The notes under the pieces are model-generated. The model made no database searches. It was not told the DNA's origin and worked only from the letters and a program-made list of their open reading frames with translations. 64,000 nucleotides of DNA from Stenotrophomonas pavanii (GTDB taxonomy: Bacteria > Pseudomonadota > Gammaproteobacteria > Xanthomonadales > Xanthomonadaceae): contig NZ_FNFQ01000004.1 of assembly GCF_900101175.1 (NCBI RefSeq), positions 1 to 64,000 on the forward strand. The letters are read 5' to 3'. Positions 55,294-62,912 of this stretch are shown here, one piece after another; positions within the stretch are counted from its first letter, which is position 1; every line of letters begins with the position of its first letter. The translations under genes and the position numbers were made by a program.

Positions 55294-56712
55294 ATGCTGT
55301 TCGAGTGGTTGCTGGGTTCCTACCTGCTGCTGATCGACTGGCTGATCCGGCTGGTCGCGCTGTGCTGGATTCCCACCCGCACCACGCCGGGGGCCGCGCG
55401 CAGCTGGCTGCTGCTGGTCGGCTTCGTGCCGCTGCTGGGCCTGCCGCTGTACCTGCTGTTCGGCCACCCGTGGCTGTCGCGCGAGCGCATCCGCCGCCAG
55501 GCCGAGGCCTCGCAAGTCATCCGCGAAGAACAGGCGCTGCAGCATCGCCTGCGCTGGACACCGCAGCCGGACACCGCCAGCGCCGAGATCGTGCCCCTGG
55601 TGCAGCGCCAGGGCGACTTCATGCCGGTGCACGGCAACGCGGTCGACCTGCTGACCGACTACGACGAATCGCTGCACACGCTGATCGCCGATATCGACCA
55701 GGCCGAAGACCGCGTGCACCTCCTGTACTACCTGATGTTCGACGACGCGGTGGGCGAGGCGATCGTCGAGGCCCTGCAGCGTGCGGCTGCACGTGGCGTG
55801 CAATGCCGTGTGCTGCTCGATGCGGTAGGCGCCAAGCGCGGACTGCGCGCCTATCGCAAGCGCCTGGAAGCGCGCGACATCGAGGTGCGCGCGATGCTGC
55901 CCGGTGGCCTGCGCTGGCGCCGCAGCGGGCGCATGGACCTGCGCAACCACCGCAAGATCGCGGTGATCGACAACGAAGTGGCCTATGTCGGTTCGCAGAA
56001 CCTGGCCGGTCCGCAGTTCGTGCCCGGCCACCCGAACCGCGAGCTGGTGGCGCGCGTGCGCGGCCCGGCGGTGGCGCATCTGGAAGCGGTCTTCGCCAGC
56101 GACTGGTACATGGAAACCGGCCAGCGCCTGGACGTGATCGCCGATGTGCCCGAGTGCAGCGACGACATCGCTACCCAGCTGCTGCCCAGCGGCCCGGCTT
56201 ATCCGTACAGCAACGCACGCGATGCGGTGGCGGCGCTGATCCACCTGGCGCGGCGCCGGCTGGTGATGGTCACCCCGTACTTCGTGCCCGACGAAGCCAC
56301 GCTGAGCGCCTTGCGCATTGCGGCCTTGTCCGGTGTGCAGGTGCAGCTGATCCTCTCGGCCAGCAACAACCAGCGGCTGACGTCATGGGCGCAGGAGGCC
56401 TACTACGACGAACTGCTGCGCTGTGGCGTGCGCATCGCGCTGTACGAGCCGCAGTTCCTGCATGCCAAGCACATGAGCGTGGACGAGGACATCGCCGTGC
56501 TCGGCTCGATCAACATGGACATCCGCTCGTTCGCGCTGAATGCGGAAATCGGCCTGGTCTGCTACGACCGCGCGCTGGTGCAGCAGCTGTGCGCGATCGA
56601 GGATGGCTACCTGCGCGAGTCGCGGCAGCTGGACCTGCAGCAGTGGCGCAGCCGCCCCACGTGGCGGCGCAGCCGCGAAGGCATCGCACGACTGGCCGAT
56701 GCGTTGATGTGA
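55294..56712 (+). CDS. Cardiolipin synthase (phospholipase D superfamily)
   Basis: A 472-residue membrane enzyme making cardiolipin from two phosphatidylglycerols. Two N-terminal helices (LLGSYLLLIDWLIRLVALCW and SWLLLVGFVPLLGLPLYLLFG) precede two PLD domains with HKD motifs: HRKIAVID (His219) and HAKHMSVD (His390), each followed by GSQN or GSINMD. The ATG at 55294 is used; ATG 55264 is in frame but less likely because CAGAAT (55260-55265) could be the -10. Distinct subfamily from E. coli ClsA by sequence is possible, so I give no clsA symbol. Confidence 0.92.
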   Translation: MLFEWLLGSYLLLIDWLIRLVALCWIPTRTTPGAARSWLLLVGFVPLLGLPLYLLFGHPWLSRERIRRQAEASQVIREEQALQHRLRWTPQPDTASAEIVPLVQRQGDFMPVHGNAVDLLTDYDESLHTLIADIDQAEDRVHLLYYLMFDDAVGEAIVEALQRAAARGVQCRVLLDAVGAKRGLRAYRKRLEARDIEVRAMLPGGLRWRRSGRMDLRNHRKIAVIDNEVAYVGSQNLAGPQFVPGHPNRELVARVRGPAVAHLEAVFASDWYMETGQRLDVIADVPECSDDIATQLLPSGPAYPYSNARDAVAALIHLARRRLVMVTPYFVPDEATLSALRIAALSGVQVQLILSASNNQRLTSWAQEAYYDELLRCGVRIALYEPQFLHAKHMSVDEDIAVLGSINMDIRSFALNAEIGLVCYDRALVQQLCAIEDGYLRESRQLDLQQWRSRPTWRRSREGIARLADALM

Positions 56713-56787
56713 GCGGAGCGCGCAACCGGCGGGGTGGATGCGAGCGGCAGGGGGGATGCAACCGATGGGGTGGATGCAACCGGCGGG

Positions 56788-56867
56788 GTAGAGTCGACTG
56801 TTAGTCGACTATCGCGCGCAGCGCGGGATTTTTATCGCAAGAGCAGTCGACTAACAGTCGACTCTAC
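56788..56867. repeat. SMAG inverted dimer, AGTCGACTG type
   Basis: Forward unit GTAG 56788-56791 plus AGTCGACTGTTAGTCGACT; reverse unit AGTCGACTAACAGTCGACT (56845-56863) plus CTAC 56864-56867. The two stems are reverse complements of each other, so the whole 80-base region can fold into one long hairpin. The linker (TCGCGCGCAGCGCGGG) resembles that of the dimer at 42.2 kb. Confidence 0.9.
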
Positions 56868-56956
56868 CCTGTCGTTTCCGACGTTTCCGTCATTCCCGTC
56901 ATTACAGCGGTCGTTCCCGCCCGCTTCGGCAACCCGGCCCGTCATCGCCGATGGCC

Positions 56957-56962
56957 TACAAT
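56957..56962 (+). promoter_or_regulatory. Putative -10 box of a leaderless transcript (FAD protein gene)
   Basis: TACAAT, then CGGCGC, then ATG 56969. Confidence 0.6.
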
Positions 56963-56968
56963 CGGCGC

Positions 56969-58372
56969 ATGACTGATTCACCGCGTAATGGCGAACTGGA
57001 CCTGGCAATCATCGGTGGTGGTGCGGCCGGGGTGCTGGTGGCGATCCAGGTGTTGCGCCAGGCCCAGGCGCCGCTGGCGATTGCCATCTTCGAACCCGCC
57101 TCGCAGCTGGCGCAGGGCATCGCCTATGCCACGCCGTGGCCGGAGCACCTGCTGAACGTGCCGGCGGCGAAGATGAGTGCGTTTGCCGACCAGCCTGGCG
57201 ATTTCCTCGACTACCTGATGGCCGCCAACGCCTACCCGGGCGAGGCGCGAGAGGTGCTGGGCGAGCGCTACGTGTGCCGCCACTACTTTGCGGCGTACCT
57301 GCAGCAGCGCCTGCAGGAGGCCGCCGCGGCCAGCCCGGCGCAGCTGCAGGTGATCGCGCAGCCGGTGCTGGACCTGCAGCCGGATGACCACGGCTACCAG
57401 CTGGCACTCGGCGATGGACAGACGCTGCATGCCGCGCAGGTGGCACTGGCCACCGGCAACAGCATGCGGCCGCTGCCGGTAGCCGGTGCCGAGGCACTGC
57501 CCGCCGACGATGTGATCGAGGCCTGGGACTACGACGGCGTGCGCACCCTGGCCGGTGAGCAGGCCGTGGCCATCGTCGGCTCCGGCCTGAGCATGGCCGA
57601 CACCGTGCTGGCGCTGGTTGCAGCCGGCCACACCGGCCCGCTGCATGTGATCTCGCGCCATGGGCTGCTGCCGTTGCCGCATGCGCATGGCGGCCTGCCC
57701 ACGTTCGATCCGGCGACGCTGCTGCCGATGAACCTGCGCCAGCGCCTGCACGCATTGCGCGGGTTCGCGCGGCAGGCGCAGGCCGACGGCCTGCCGTGGC
57801 AGGGCGTGATGGACCGCATCCGTCCACACGGGCAGGCGCTGTGGTGCAGCCTCGACGCGGCTGACCAGCGCCGTTTCCTGCGCCATGTGGTGCGCTACTG
57901 GGACGTGCATCGCCACCGCATCGCCGAAGAGGTCGACGCACAGCTGCAGGCGCTGATCGAAAGCGGCCAACTGCGTATTCACCGGTCCCGCCTGCAACGC
58001 GTCGGCCGCGAAGGCGATGCCCTGCGGCTGTCGGGTCGCGATGCCTCCGGCAAGGATCAGCAGTGGACGATCAGCGGGGTGATCAACGCCACCGGTGTGG
58101 AAACCCGCGCCAGCGCGCTGCGCAATCCGCTGCTGCAGCAGCTGCAGGCCGATGGCCTGGCCCGCCCCGGCCCGCATGGGCTGGGCCTGGACAGCACGGT
58201 GCCGGGCGACCGTCTGTGTGCCGCTGGGGGCCAGCCGCAGGCACGGCTGGGCGTGCTCGGCAGCCTGCGCATCGGCAGCCTGTGGGAAAGCCTGGCGGTG
58301 CCTGAACTGCGTCAGCAGGCGCAGGCACTGGCCACCCAGGTGGTCGCAGGAGCCGCGACGGCGATGCCGTAA
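56969..58372 (+). CDS. FAD/NAD(P)-binding protein (COG4529 type)
   Basis: A 467-residue flavoprotein-like protein. LAIIGGGAAGVLVAIQ is an N-terminal Rossmann fold for FAD, AVAIVGSGLSMADTVLAL the second nucleotide-binding motif, and GVINATGVETRASALR the later conserved segment. This family is related to hydroxyacylglutathione- and lysine-hydroxylase-like FAD proteins and its members lack an assigned substrate. Its TAA stop (58370-58372) lies inside the -10 box of uvrD. ATG at 56969, apparently leaderless. Confidence 0.85.
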   Translation: MTDSPRNGELDLAIIGGGAAGVLVAIQVLRQAQAPLAIAIFEPASQLAQGIAYATPWPEHLLNVPAAKMSAFADQPGDFLDYLMAANAYPGEAREVLGERYVCRHYFAAYLQQRLQEAAAASPAQLQVIAQPVLDLQPDDHGYQLALGDGQTLHAAQVALATGNSMRPLPVAGAEALPADDVIEAWDYDGVRTLAGEQAVAIVGSGLSMADTVLALVAAGHTGPLHVISRHGLLPLPHAHGGLPTFDPATLLPMNLRQRLHALRGFARQAQADGLPWQGVMDRIRPHGQALWCSLDAADQRRFLRHVVRYWDVHRHRIAEEVDAQLQALIESGQLRIHRSRLQRVGREGDALRLSGRDASGKDQQWTISGVINATGVETRASALRNPLLQQLQADGLARPGPHGLGLDSTVPGDRLCAAGGQPQARLGVLGSLRIGSLWESLAVPELRQQAQALATQVVAGAATAMP

Positions 58373-58375
58373 AAT
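58370..58375 (+). promoter_or_regulatory. Putative -10 box of a leaderless uvrD transcript
   Basis: TAAAAT, then GGGGGT, then the uvrD ATG at 58382. Its first three bases are the stop codon of the upstream gene. Confidence 0.6.
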
Positions 58376-58381
58376 GGGGGT

Positions 58382-60574
58382 ATGGATGTCTCCCACCTGC
58401 TTGATGGCCTGAACCCGGCCCAGCGCGAAGCCGTCTCCGCTCCCCCCGGCCACCACCTGGTGCTGGCCGGTGCCGGTTCCGGCAAGACCCGCGTACTTAC
58501 CCACCGCATCGCCTGGCTGCATGAAGTCGACGGCGTGCCGACCCACGGCATTTTCGCGGTGACTTTCACCAACAAGGCGGCCGGCGAAATGCGCCACCGC
58601 ATCGACGCACAGCTGCCCAACGGCAGCCGTGGCATGTGGATCGGCACCTTCCACGGCCTGGCCAACCGCCTGCTGCGCCTGCACTGGCAGGACGCCAAGC
58701 TGCCCGAAGGCTTCCAGGTGATGGATTCGGACGACCAGCTGCGGCTGGTCAAGCGCGTGGTGCAGGCGCTGGAGCTGGACGACGGCAAGTACCCGCCCAA
58801 GCAGATCGCGTGGTGGATCAACGCGCAGAAGGATGAAGGCCGCCGCCCGCAGCACATCCAGCCCGAACCGCACGATGCGTGGCTGGAAACCATGCGCCAG
58901 GCCTACATCGAGTACCAGGCGCGCTGCGACCGCGCCGGGCTGGTCGACTTCGCCGAGCTGCTGCTGCGCGCGCACGAACTGCTGCGCGACAACCCGGCGC
59001 TGCTGGCGCACTACCGCGCCCGCTTCCGCGAGATCCTGGTGGACGAGTTCCAGGACACCAATGCCATCCAGTACGCCTTCGTGCGCGTGCTGGCCGGCGA
59101 TTCCGGCCACGTGTTCGTGGTCGGCGACGATGACCAGGCCATCTACGGCTGGCGCGGCGCCAAGGTCGAGAACGTGCAGGGCTTCCTGCGCGATTTCCCG
59201 GGCGCGCAGACCATCCGCCTGGAGCAGAACTACCGCTCCACCGCCAACATCCTCGGCGCAGCCAATGCGGTGATCGCGCACAACCCGGATCGCATCGGCA
59301 AGCAGCTGTGGACCGACAGCGGTGACGGCGAGCCGATCGACCTGTACGCCGCGTACAACGAGATGGACGAGGCGCGCTACATCGTCGAGCGCGCCCGCCA
59401 GTGGGTGCGCGACGGTGGCAGTTACACCGAAGTGGCCGTGCTCTATCGGAGCAACGCGCAGTCGCGCGCGCTGGAAGAAGCGCTGCTGAGCGAGCAGGTG
59501 CCGTACCGCGTGTATGGCGGCATGCGCTTCTTCGAGCGTGCCGAAATCAAGGACGCGCTGGCCTACCTGCGCCTGCTGTCCAACCGCAACGATGACGCCG
59601 CCTTCGAGCGCGCGGTCAACACGCCCACCCGGGGCATCGGCGACCGTACGCTGGACGAAGTGCGCCGCGAGGCACGCGCGCAGGGCATCTCGCTATGGGA
59701 AGCGACCATGCTGGTCACCCAGGGCAACGCGCTGGCCGCACGCGCGCGCAATGCGCTGGCCGGCTTCCTGGGGCTGGTCAACGAGCTGCAGGCGCAGACC
59801 GTGCACATGACCCTGGCCGAGCGCGTGGACCACGTACTGGCCCGCTCGCAGCTGCGCGAGCACTGGAGCAAGGAAAGCCGCAATTCGCTGGATTCGGAAT
59901 CGCGCACCGACAACCTCGACGAACTGGTCTCGGTCGCCTCGCGATTCGTGCGCCGCGCCGACGACATCGAGGAAGTGGGCGAGGACATGGACGAGCTGGT
60001 CGCGTTCCTGGCCTATGCCGCGCTGGAGGCCGGTGAAGGCCAGGCGCAGGCCGGCGAGGACGGTGTGCAGTTGATGACCCTGCATTCGGCCAAGGGCCTG
60101 GAATTCCCGCTGGTGTTCCTGGCGGGCATGGAAGACGGCCTGTTCCCCAGCGCACGTTCGCTGGAAGAAAGCGGGCGGCTGGAGGAAGAGCGCCGCCTGG
60201 CCTACGTCGGCATCACCCGCGCGCGCCAGAAGCTGGTGCTGAGCTACGCCGAGTCGCGCCGCATCCACGGCCAGGACAACTACAGCCTGCCGTCGCGCTT
60301 CCTGCGCGAGATTCCGCGCGAGCTGCTGCACGAAGTGCGCCCGAAGGTGCAGGTCTCGCGGCCGGCCTCGATGGGCGCCAGCCGGGTGATGGGCCATGCC
60401 TCGATCGAGGCGCCGCCAGTCAAGCTCGGCGCGCTGGTCACCCATCCCAAGTTCGGCGAAGGCATGGTGACCGACTACGAAGGCAGCGGCGCGCACGCCC
60501 GCGTGCAGGTCGAGTTTGCTGATGCCGGCAGCAAGTGGCTGGTGATGGCCTACGCCAACCTGACGGTGATCTGA
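58382..60574 (+). CDS. uvrD: DNA helicase II
   Basis: Superfamily 1 3'-5' helicase of nucleotide-excision and mismatch repair, 730 residues. Walker A GAGSGKTRVLTHR (30-42), motif Ia FAVTFTNKAAGEMR, Walker B ILVDEFQDTNAIQY, motif III GDDDQAIYGWRGA, LEQNYRST, motif V HSAKGLEFPLVFLAGMEDG and motif VI EERRLAYVGITRARQKL. The C-terminus (VTHPKFGEGMVTDYEGSG) is the UvrD Tudor-like tail that binds RNA polymerase. Normal length. Confidence 0.97.
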   Translation: MDVSHLLDGLNPAQREAVSAPPGHHLVLAGAGSGKTRVLTHRIAWLHEVDGVPTHGIFAVTFTNKAAGEMRHRIDAQLPNGSRGMWIGTFHGLANRLLRLHWQDAKLPEGFQVMDSDDQLRLVKRVVQALELDDGKYPPKQIAWWINAQKDEGRRPQHIQPEPHDAWLETMRQAYIEYQARCDRAGLVDFAELLLRAHELLRDNPALLAHYRARFREILVDEFQDTNAIQYAFVRVLAGDSGHVFVVGDDDQAIYGWRGAKVENVQGFLRDFPGAQTIRLEQNYRSTANILGAANAVIAHNPDRIGKQLWTDSGDGEPIDLYAAYNEMDEARYIVERARQWVRDGGSYTEVAVLYRSNAQSRALEEALLSEQVPYRVYGGMRFFERAEIKDALAYLRLLSNRNDDAAFERAVNTPTRGIGDRTLDEVRREARAQGISLWEATMLVTQGNALAARARNALAGFLGLVNELQAQTVHMTLAERVDHVLARSQLREHWSKESRNSLDSESRTDNLDELVSVASRFVRRADDIEEVGEDMDELVAFLAYAALEAGEGQAQAGEDGVQLMTLHSAKGLEFPLVFLAGMEDGLFPSARSLEESGRLEEERRLAYVGITRARQKLVLSYAESRRIHGQDNYSLPSRFLREIPRELLHEVRPKVQVSRPASMGASRVMGHASIEAPPVKLGALVTHPKFGEGMVTDYEGSGAHARVQVEFADAGSKWLVMAYANLTVI

Positions 60575-60584
60575 TCACCGTTCA

Positions 60585-60681
60585 GGGGTCAGATCCCTCC
60601 CGAAGGGAGGGCTCTGACCCCATCGCCGAATGCACGTGGTTGGGGCCGGAGCCTTTTCCGTTGGAAAAGGGATCCGGCCCC
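60585..60681. repeat. Two GGGGTC/GACCCC-type palindromes in tandem
   Basis: First copy 60585-60621 (GGGGTCAGATCCCTCC to GGAGGGCTCTGACCCC). Second copy 60642-60681 (GGGGCCGGAGCCTTTTCC to GGAAAAGGGATCCGGCCCC) is a variant with GGGGCC ends. They lie between uvrD and the phosphatase gene and may terminate uvrD. Confidence 0.9.
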
Positions 60682-60684
60682 GAT

Positions 60685-60690
60685 TAGGCT
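60685..60690 (+). promoter_or_regulatory. Putative -10 box of a leaderless phosphatase transcript
   Basis: TAGGCT, then GCGCGC, then ATG 60697. Weaker match than the others. Confidence 0.4.
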
Positions 60691-60696
60691 GCGCGC

Positions 60697-61023
60697 ATGA
60701 CCCGCAACGTGCTCTTCCTCTGCAGCCAGAACCGCCTGCGCAGCCCCACCGCCGAGCAGGTATTCGCCGATTGGCCGGGCATCGAGACTGCCTCGGCCGG
60801 GTTGCTGGCCGAGGCCGAGGAAGTGCTCAGCCCTGAGCTGCTGCAGTGGGCCGATATCGTGTTCGTGATGGAGCGCGCCCACCGCAACCGGCTGTCCAGC
60901 CGCTACAAGGCATGGCTGAACGGCAAGCGGGTGATCTGCCTGGATATCCCGGACGACTACGATTACATGGACCCGGTGCTGGTGGAGCTGCTGAAGCGCA
61001 AGGTCACGCCATTCCTGCGTTGA
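60697..61023 (+). CDS. Low-molecular-weight protein tyrosine phosphatase family
   Basis: A 108-residue protein, shorter than usual LMW-PTPs. The P-loop is NVLFLCSQNRLRSPTAE, with Cys9 and Arg15 in a C-X5-R motif. A general-acid Asp may be in CLDIPDDYDYMDP (about 80-92). It fits the short COG4551-type group of predicted phosphatases, for which substrates are not known. Single gene with its own promoter. Confidence 0.82.
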   Translation: MTRNVLFLCSQNRLRSPTAEQVFADWPGIETASAGLLAEAEEVLSPELLQWADIVFVMERAHRNRLSSRYKAWLNGKRVICLDIPDDYDYMDPVLVELLKRKVTPFLR

Positions 61024-61032
61024 CGGGCTGTT

Positions 61033-61098
61033 ATAGAGCCGAGCCGATGCTCGGCGGCGTCTGGCGCGAAAAGCAGCCGAGCATCGGCCCGGCTCTAC
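61033..61098. repeat. SMAG inverted dimer, GAGCCGAGC type
   Basis: Forward unit begins ATAG (61033-61036) with AGCCGAGCCGATGCTCGGC; reverse unit GCCGAGCATCGGCCCGGCTC (61076-61095) ends in CTAC 61095-61098. The pair can fold as one long stem. The CTAC end runs into a -10-like TACAAT. Confidence 0.88.
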
Positions 61099-61101
61099 AA
61101 T
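61096..61101 (+). promoter_or_regulatory. Putative -10 box formed at a SMAG end
   Basis: TACAAT uses the TAC of the SMAG CTAC end (61095-61098) plus AAT. It is 28 bases before ATG 61130, and CCAGGAA at 61117-61123 provides a ribosome site. Confidence 0.5.
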
Positions 61102-61129
61102 AGGCGGCACTTCTTCCAGGAACGCCCCC

Positions 61130-61684
61130 ATGACCGAACCCACGCTGCACGTCACCGTGACGTTGAATGCCAAGCTGCAACCCGAACATCGCCATGAACT
61201 GTTCGAGGATCCGCTTGACGCGTTGTTGCAGGCGGCCCAGGTGGGCGAGCTGACGGGCGGCGGCACTGCGATGTCCGATCTGGGTGAGGTCGAATACGGC
61301 GACATCGAAGTGGCGCTGGTCGATGCCGATGGCGTGCCGAAGCTGATCGACCTGCTGGAGCAGTTGGGTGCACCGAAGGGCTCGAAGATCCACGGCGCCG
61401 GCGAGGCCGACCGCAGCTTCGGCGTGACCGAGGGCCTGGGCATCTACCTGGACGGCCTGAACCTGCCGGACGACGTCTACGAGCAGTGCGATTCCAACCA
61501 CGTGTTCGAGCAGCTGTCGGAGAGCATCGACGGCCTGGGCGAGATCTGCAGCTGGTGGCAGGGCCCGACCGAGACCGCGCTGTACATGTACGGCCAATCG
61601 TTCGAGGCGATGCGCGATGCGATCGCCGAATTCGTGGCCAGCTACCCGCTGTGTCAGAACGCGCGCATCGTGCAGATCGCCTGA
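61130..61684 (+). CDS. Conserved hypothetical protein
   Basis: A 184-residue soluble acidic protein, not recognised. No signal peptide or membrane helix. Regions: a beta-rich N-terminus (LHVTVTLNAKLQPEHRHELF), a glycine-containing turn (ELTGGGTAMSDLGEVEYGDI), VEVALVDADGVPKLIDLLEQ-like helix, and a C-terminal segment with WWQGPTETALYMYGQSFEAM. The ribosome site and SMAG-derived -10 support expression. Confidence 0.72.
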   Translation: MTEPTLHVTVTLNAKLQPEHRHELFEDPLDALLQAAQVGELTGGGTAMSDLGEVEYGDIEVALVDADGVPKLIDLLEQLGAPKGSKIHGAGEADRSFGVTEGLGIYLDGLNLPDDVYEQCDSNHVFEQLSESIDGLGEICSWWQGPTETALYMYGQSFEAMRDAIAEFVASYPLCQNARIVQIA

Positions 61685-61695
61685 GCGACGTTGTC

Positions 61696-61761
61696 GTAGA
61701 GCCGAGCCCATGCTCGGCTGCCTTTCCCGCCAGAAGCAGCCGAGCACGGGCTCGGCTCTAC
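61696..61761. repeat. SMAG inverted dimer, GAGCCGAGC type
   Basis: Forward unit GTAG 61696-61699 plus AGCCGAGCCCATGCTCGGCT; reverse unit AGCCGAGCACGGGCTCGGCT (61738-61757) plus CTAC 61758-61761. The linker CCTTTCCCGCCAGAAGC resembles part of the linker at 42.2 kb. The remaining gap to 61913 holds nothing clear. Confidence 0.9.
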
Positions 61762-61913
61762 AGAGAAGGGCGGGCCGGGCCTGTCCCCCGGACCACGTGA
61801 CGATGCGCACAGGCCGCTGCGCGACGCCGGATTGATCCTGCTCAAGGCGCCGCCTCCACATCCGGTGTGCAATGGTGTCGTTCCCATCTGGCAGACCGCC
61901 ACGGAGCCCCACC

Positions 61914-62360
61914 ATGTACAAGCGCATCCTGATTGCCACCGACGGGTCCGAGCTGGCCGACAAGGGCCTGGCGAAGGGCCTGGAGCTGGCCAAGGACCTC
62001 AACGCCGAGGTCGATATCGTCACTGTTTCCGAGCCGTGGGCGGTCGGCATGTACGACGCCATGGGCTGGAGCGTGGGTTACATGAACAGCCCCGAGTACA
62101 AGGCCGACCGCGAGGAAGGGGCGCAGAAGGTGCTGCAGCCGGCGCTGGCCAAGGCCGCCGAGCAGGGCATCACCGCCAACCCGGTACACGTGCTGGACCG
62201 CTACGCGGCCGACGGCATCATCGAGACCGCCGGCGAGCGCAACAGCGACCTGATCGTGATGACCTCGCACGGCCGCCGTGGCGTGACCCGTGTACTGCTG
62301 GGCAGCCAGACCGCAGAAGTGCTGGCGCGCAGCACGCTGCCGGTGCTGGTCATCCGCTGA
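61914..62360 (+). CDS. Universal stress protein (UspA family)
   Basis: A 148-residue single-domain Usp: MYKRILIATDGSELADKGLA at the N-terminus and the ATP-binding motif TSHGRRGVTRVLLGSQTAEV near the C-terminus, the pattern of ATP-binding UspA/UspFG-type members. The ATG at 61914 follows ACGGAG; an upstream in-frame ATG is unlikely. A terminator hairpin is at 62402-62437. Confidence 0.9.
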   Translation: MYKRILIATDGSELADKGLAKGLELAKDLNAEVDIVTVSEPWAVGMYDAMGWSVGYMNSPEYKADREEGAQKVLQPALAKAAEQGITANPVHVLDRYAADGIIETAGERNSDLIVMTSHGRRGVTRVLLGSQTAEVLARSTLPVLVIR

Positions 62361-62401
62361 TCCATACCCGCTGATTCAAGCGTTCCCGGGGAGGGGACCC
62401 G

Positions 62402-62437
62402 ACGCCGGCCGCAGGATGCGCGCCGGCGTTGTTTTTT
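62402..62437 (+). terminator. Intrinsic terminator after the stress protein gene
   Basis: ACGCCGGC (62402-62409) pairs with GCCGGCGT (62422-62429), followed by TGTTTTTTG. Confidence 0.88.
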
Positions 62438-62471
62438 GTGGGGGATCGGGGGCCGTGCCGACGGCCCCGAG

Positions 62472-62510
62472 GGGGTCAGAGCCCTTTCCTGTGGAAAGGG
62501 ATCCGACCCC
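62472..62510. repeat. GGGGTC/GACCCC-type palindrome between convergent genes
   Basis: GGGGTCAGAGCCCTTTCC to GGAAAGGGATCCGACCCC with a TGT loop region, between the stress-protein terminator and the DUF2782 gene 3' end. Confidence 0.9.
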
Positions 62511-62529
62511 GGTCACAACCTCGGTCACC

Positions 62530-62814
62530 TCACCAGCTGTACAGCTTCCAGTAGACCGGCGACACGCCGTCCTTGTCGTTGTCCATGCGGCCGTCGCCGT
62601 TCTTGTCGTACATGTAGAACGGGGCACCGCGCGACGGGGTCACCTTGACCATGCGCAGCTGGCCGGACACACGGTATTCCTCGATGGTGTCACCGTTGTC
62701 CATGGTGCGCTTGGATACATCCGCGCCCTTGACGTCCACCGGGGGAGCACCCGCGCCACCCATGCTGGCGCAGCCAGCGAGCAGGAGCAGGGAAGCCAGC
62801 ATCAGGGTCTTCAT
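62530..62814 (-). CDS. DUF2782 lipoprotein
   Basis: A 94-residue lipoprotein with signal LMLASLLLLAGC and the DUF2782 core (MDNGDTIEEYRVSGQLRMVKV, then PSRGAPFYMYDKNGDGRMDN). A calcium-binding-like DKNGDGRMDND loop is present. Divergent from polA; this gene pair is common in gamma-proteobacteria (for example Pseudomonas). Function unknown. Confidence 0.87.
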   Translation of the reverse strand: MKTLMLASLLLLAGCASMGGAGAPPVDVKGADVSKRTMDNGDTIEEYRVSGQLRMVKVTPSRGAPFYMYDKNGDGRMDNDKDGVSPVYWKLYSW

Positions 62815-62900
62815 CGGCGGGGGCCTTTGCCTGGAAAGAGCCCTGATTATGCCCCATCGCGGTGTGCGCGCCGTGTCGCCGCGGTGCAGGCACGGGCGCG

Positions 62901-62906
62901 TAGAAT
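62901..62906 (+). promoter_or_regulatory. Putative -10 box of a leaderless polA transcript
   Basis: TAGAAT, then CGGCCC, then the polA ATG at 62913. Confidence 0.6.
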
Positions 62907-62912
62907 CGGCCC

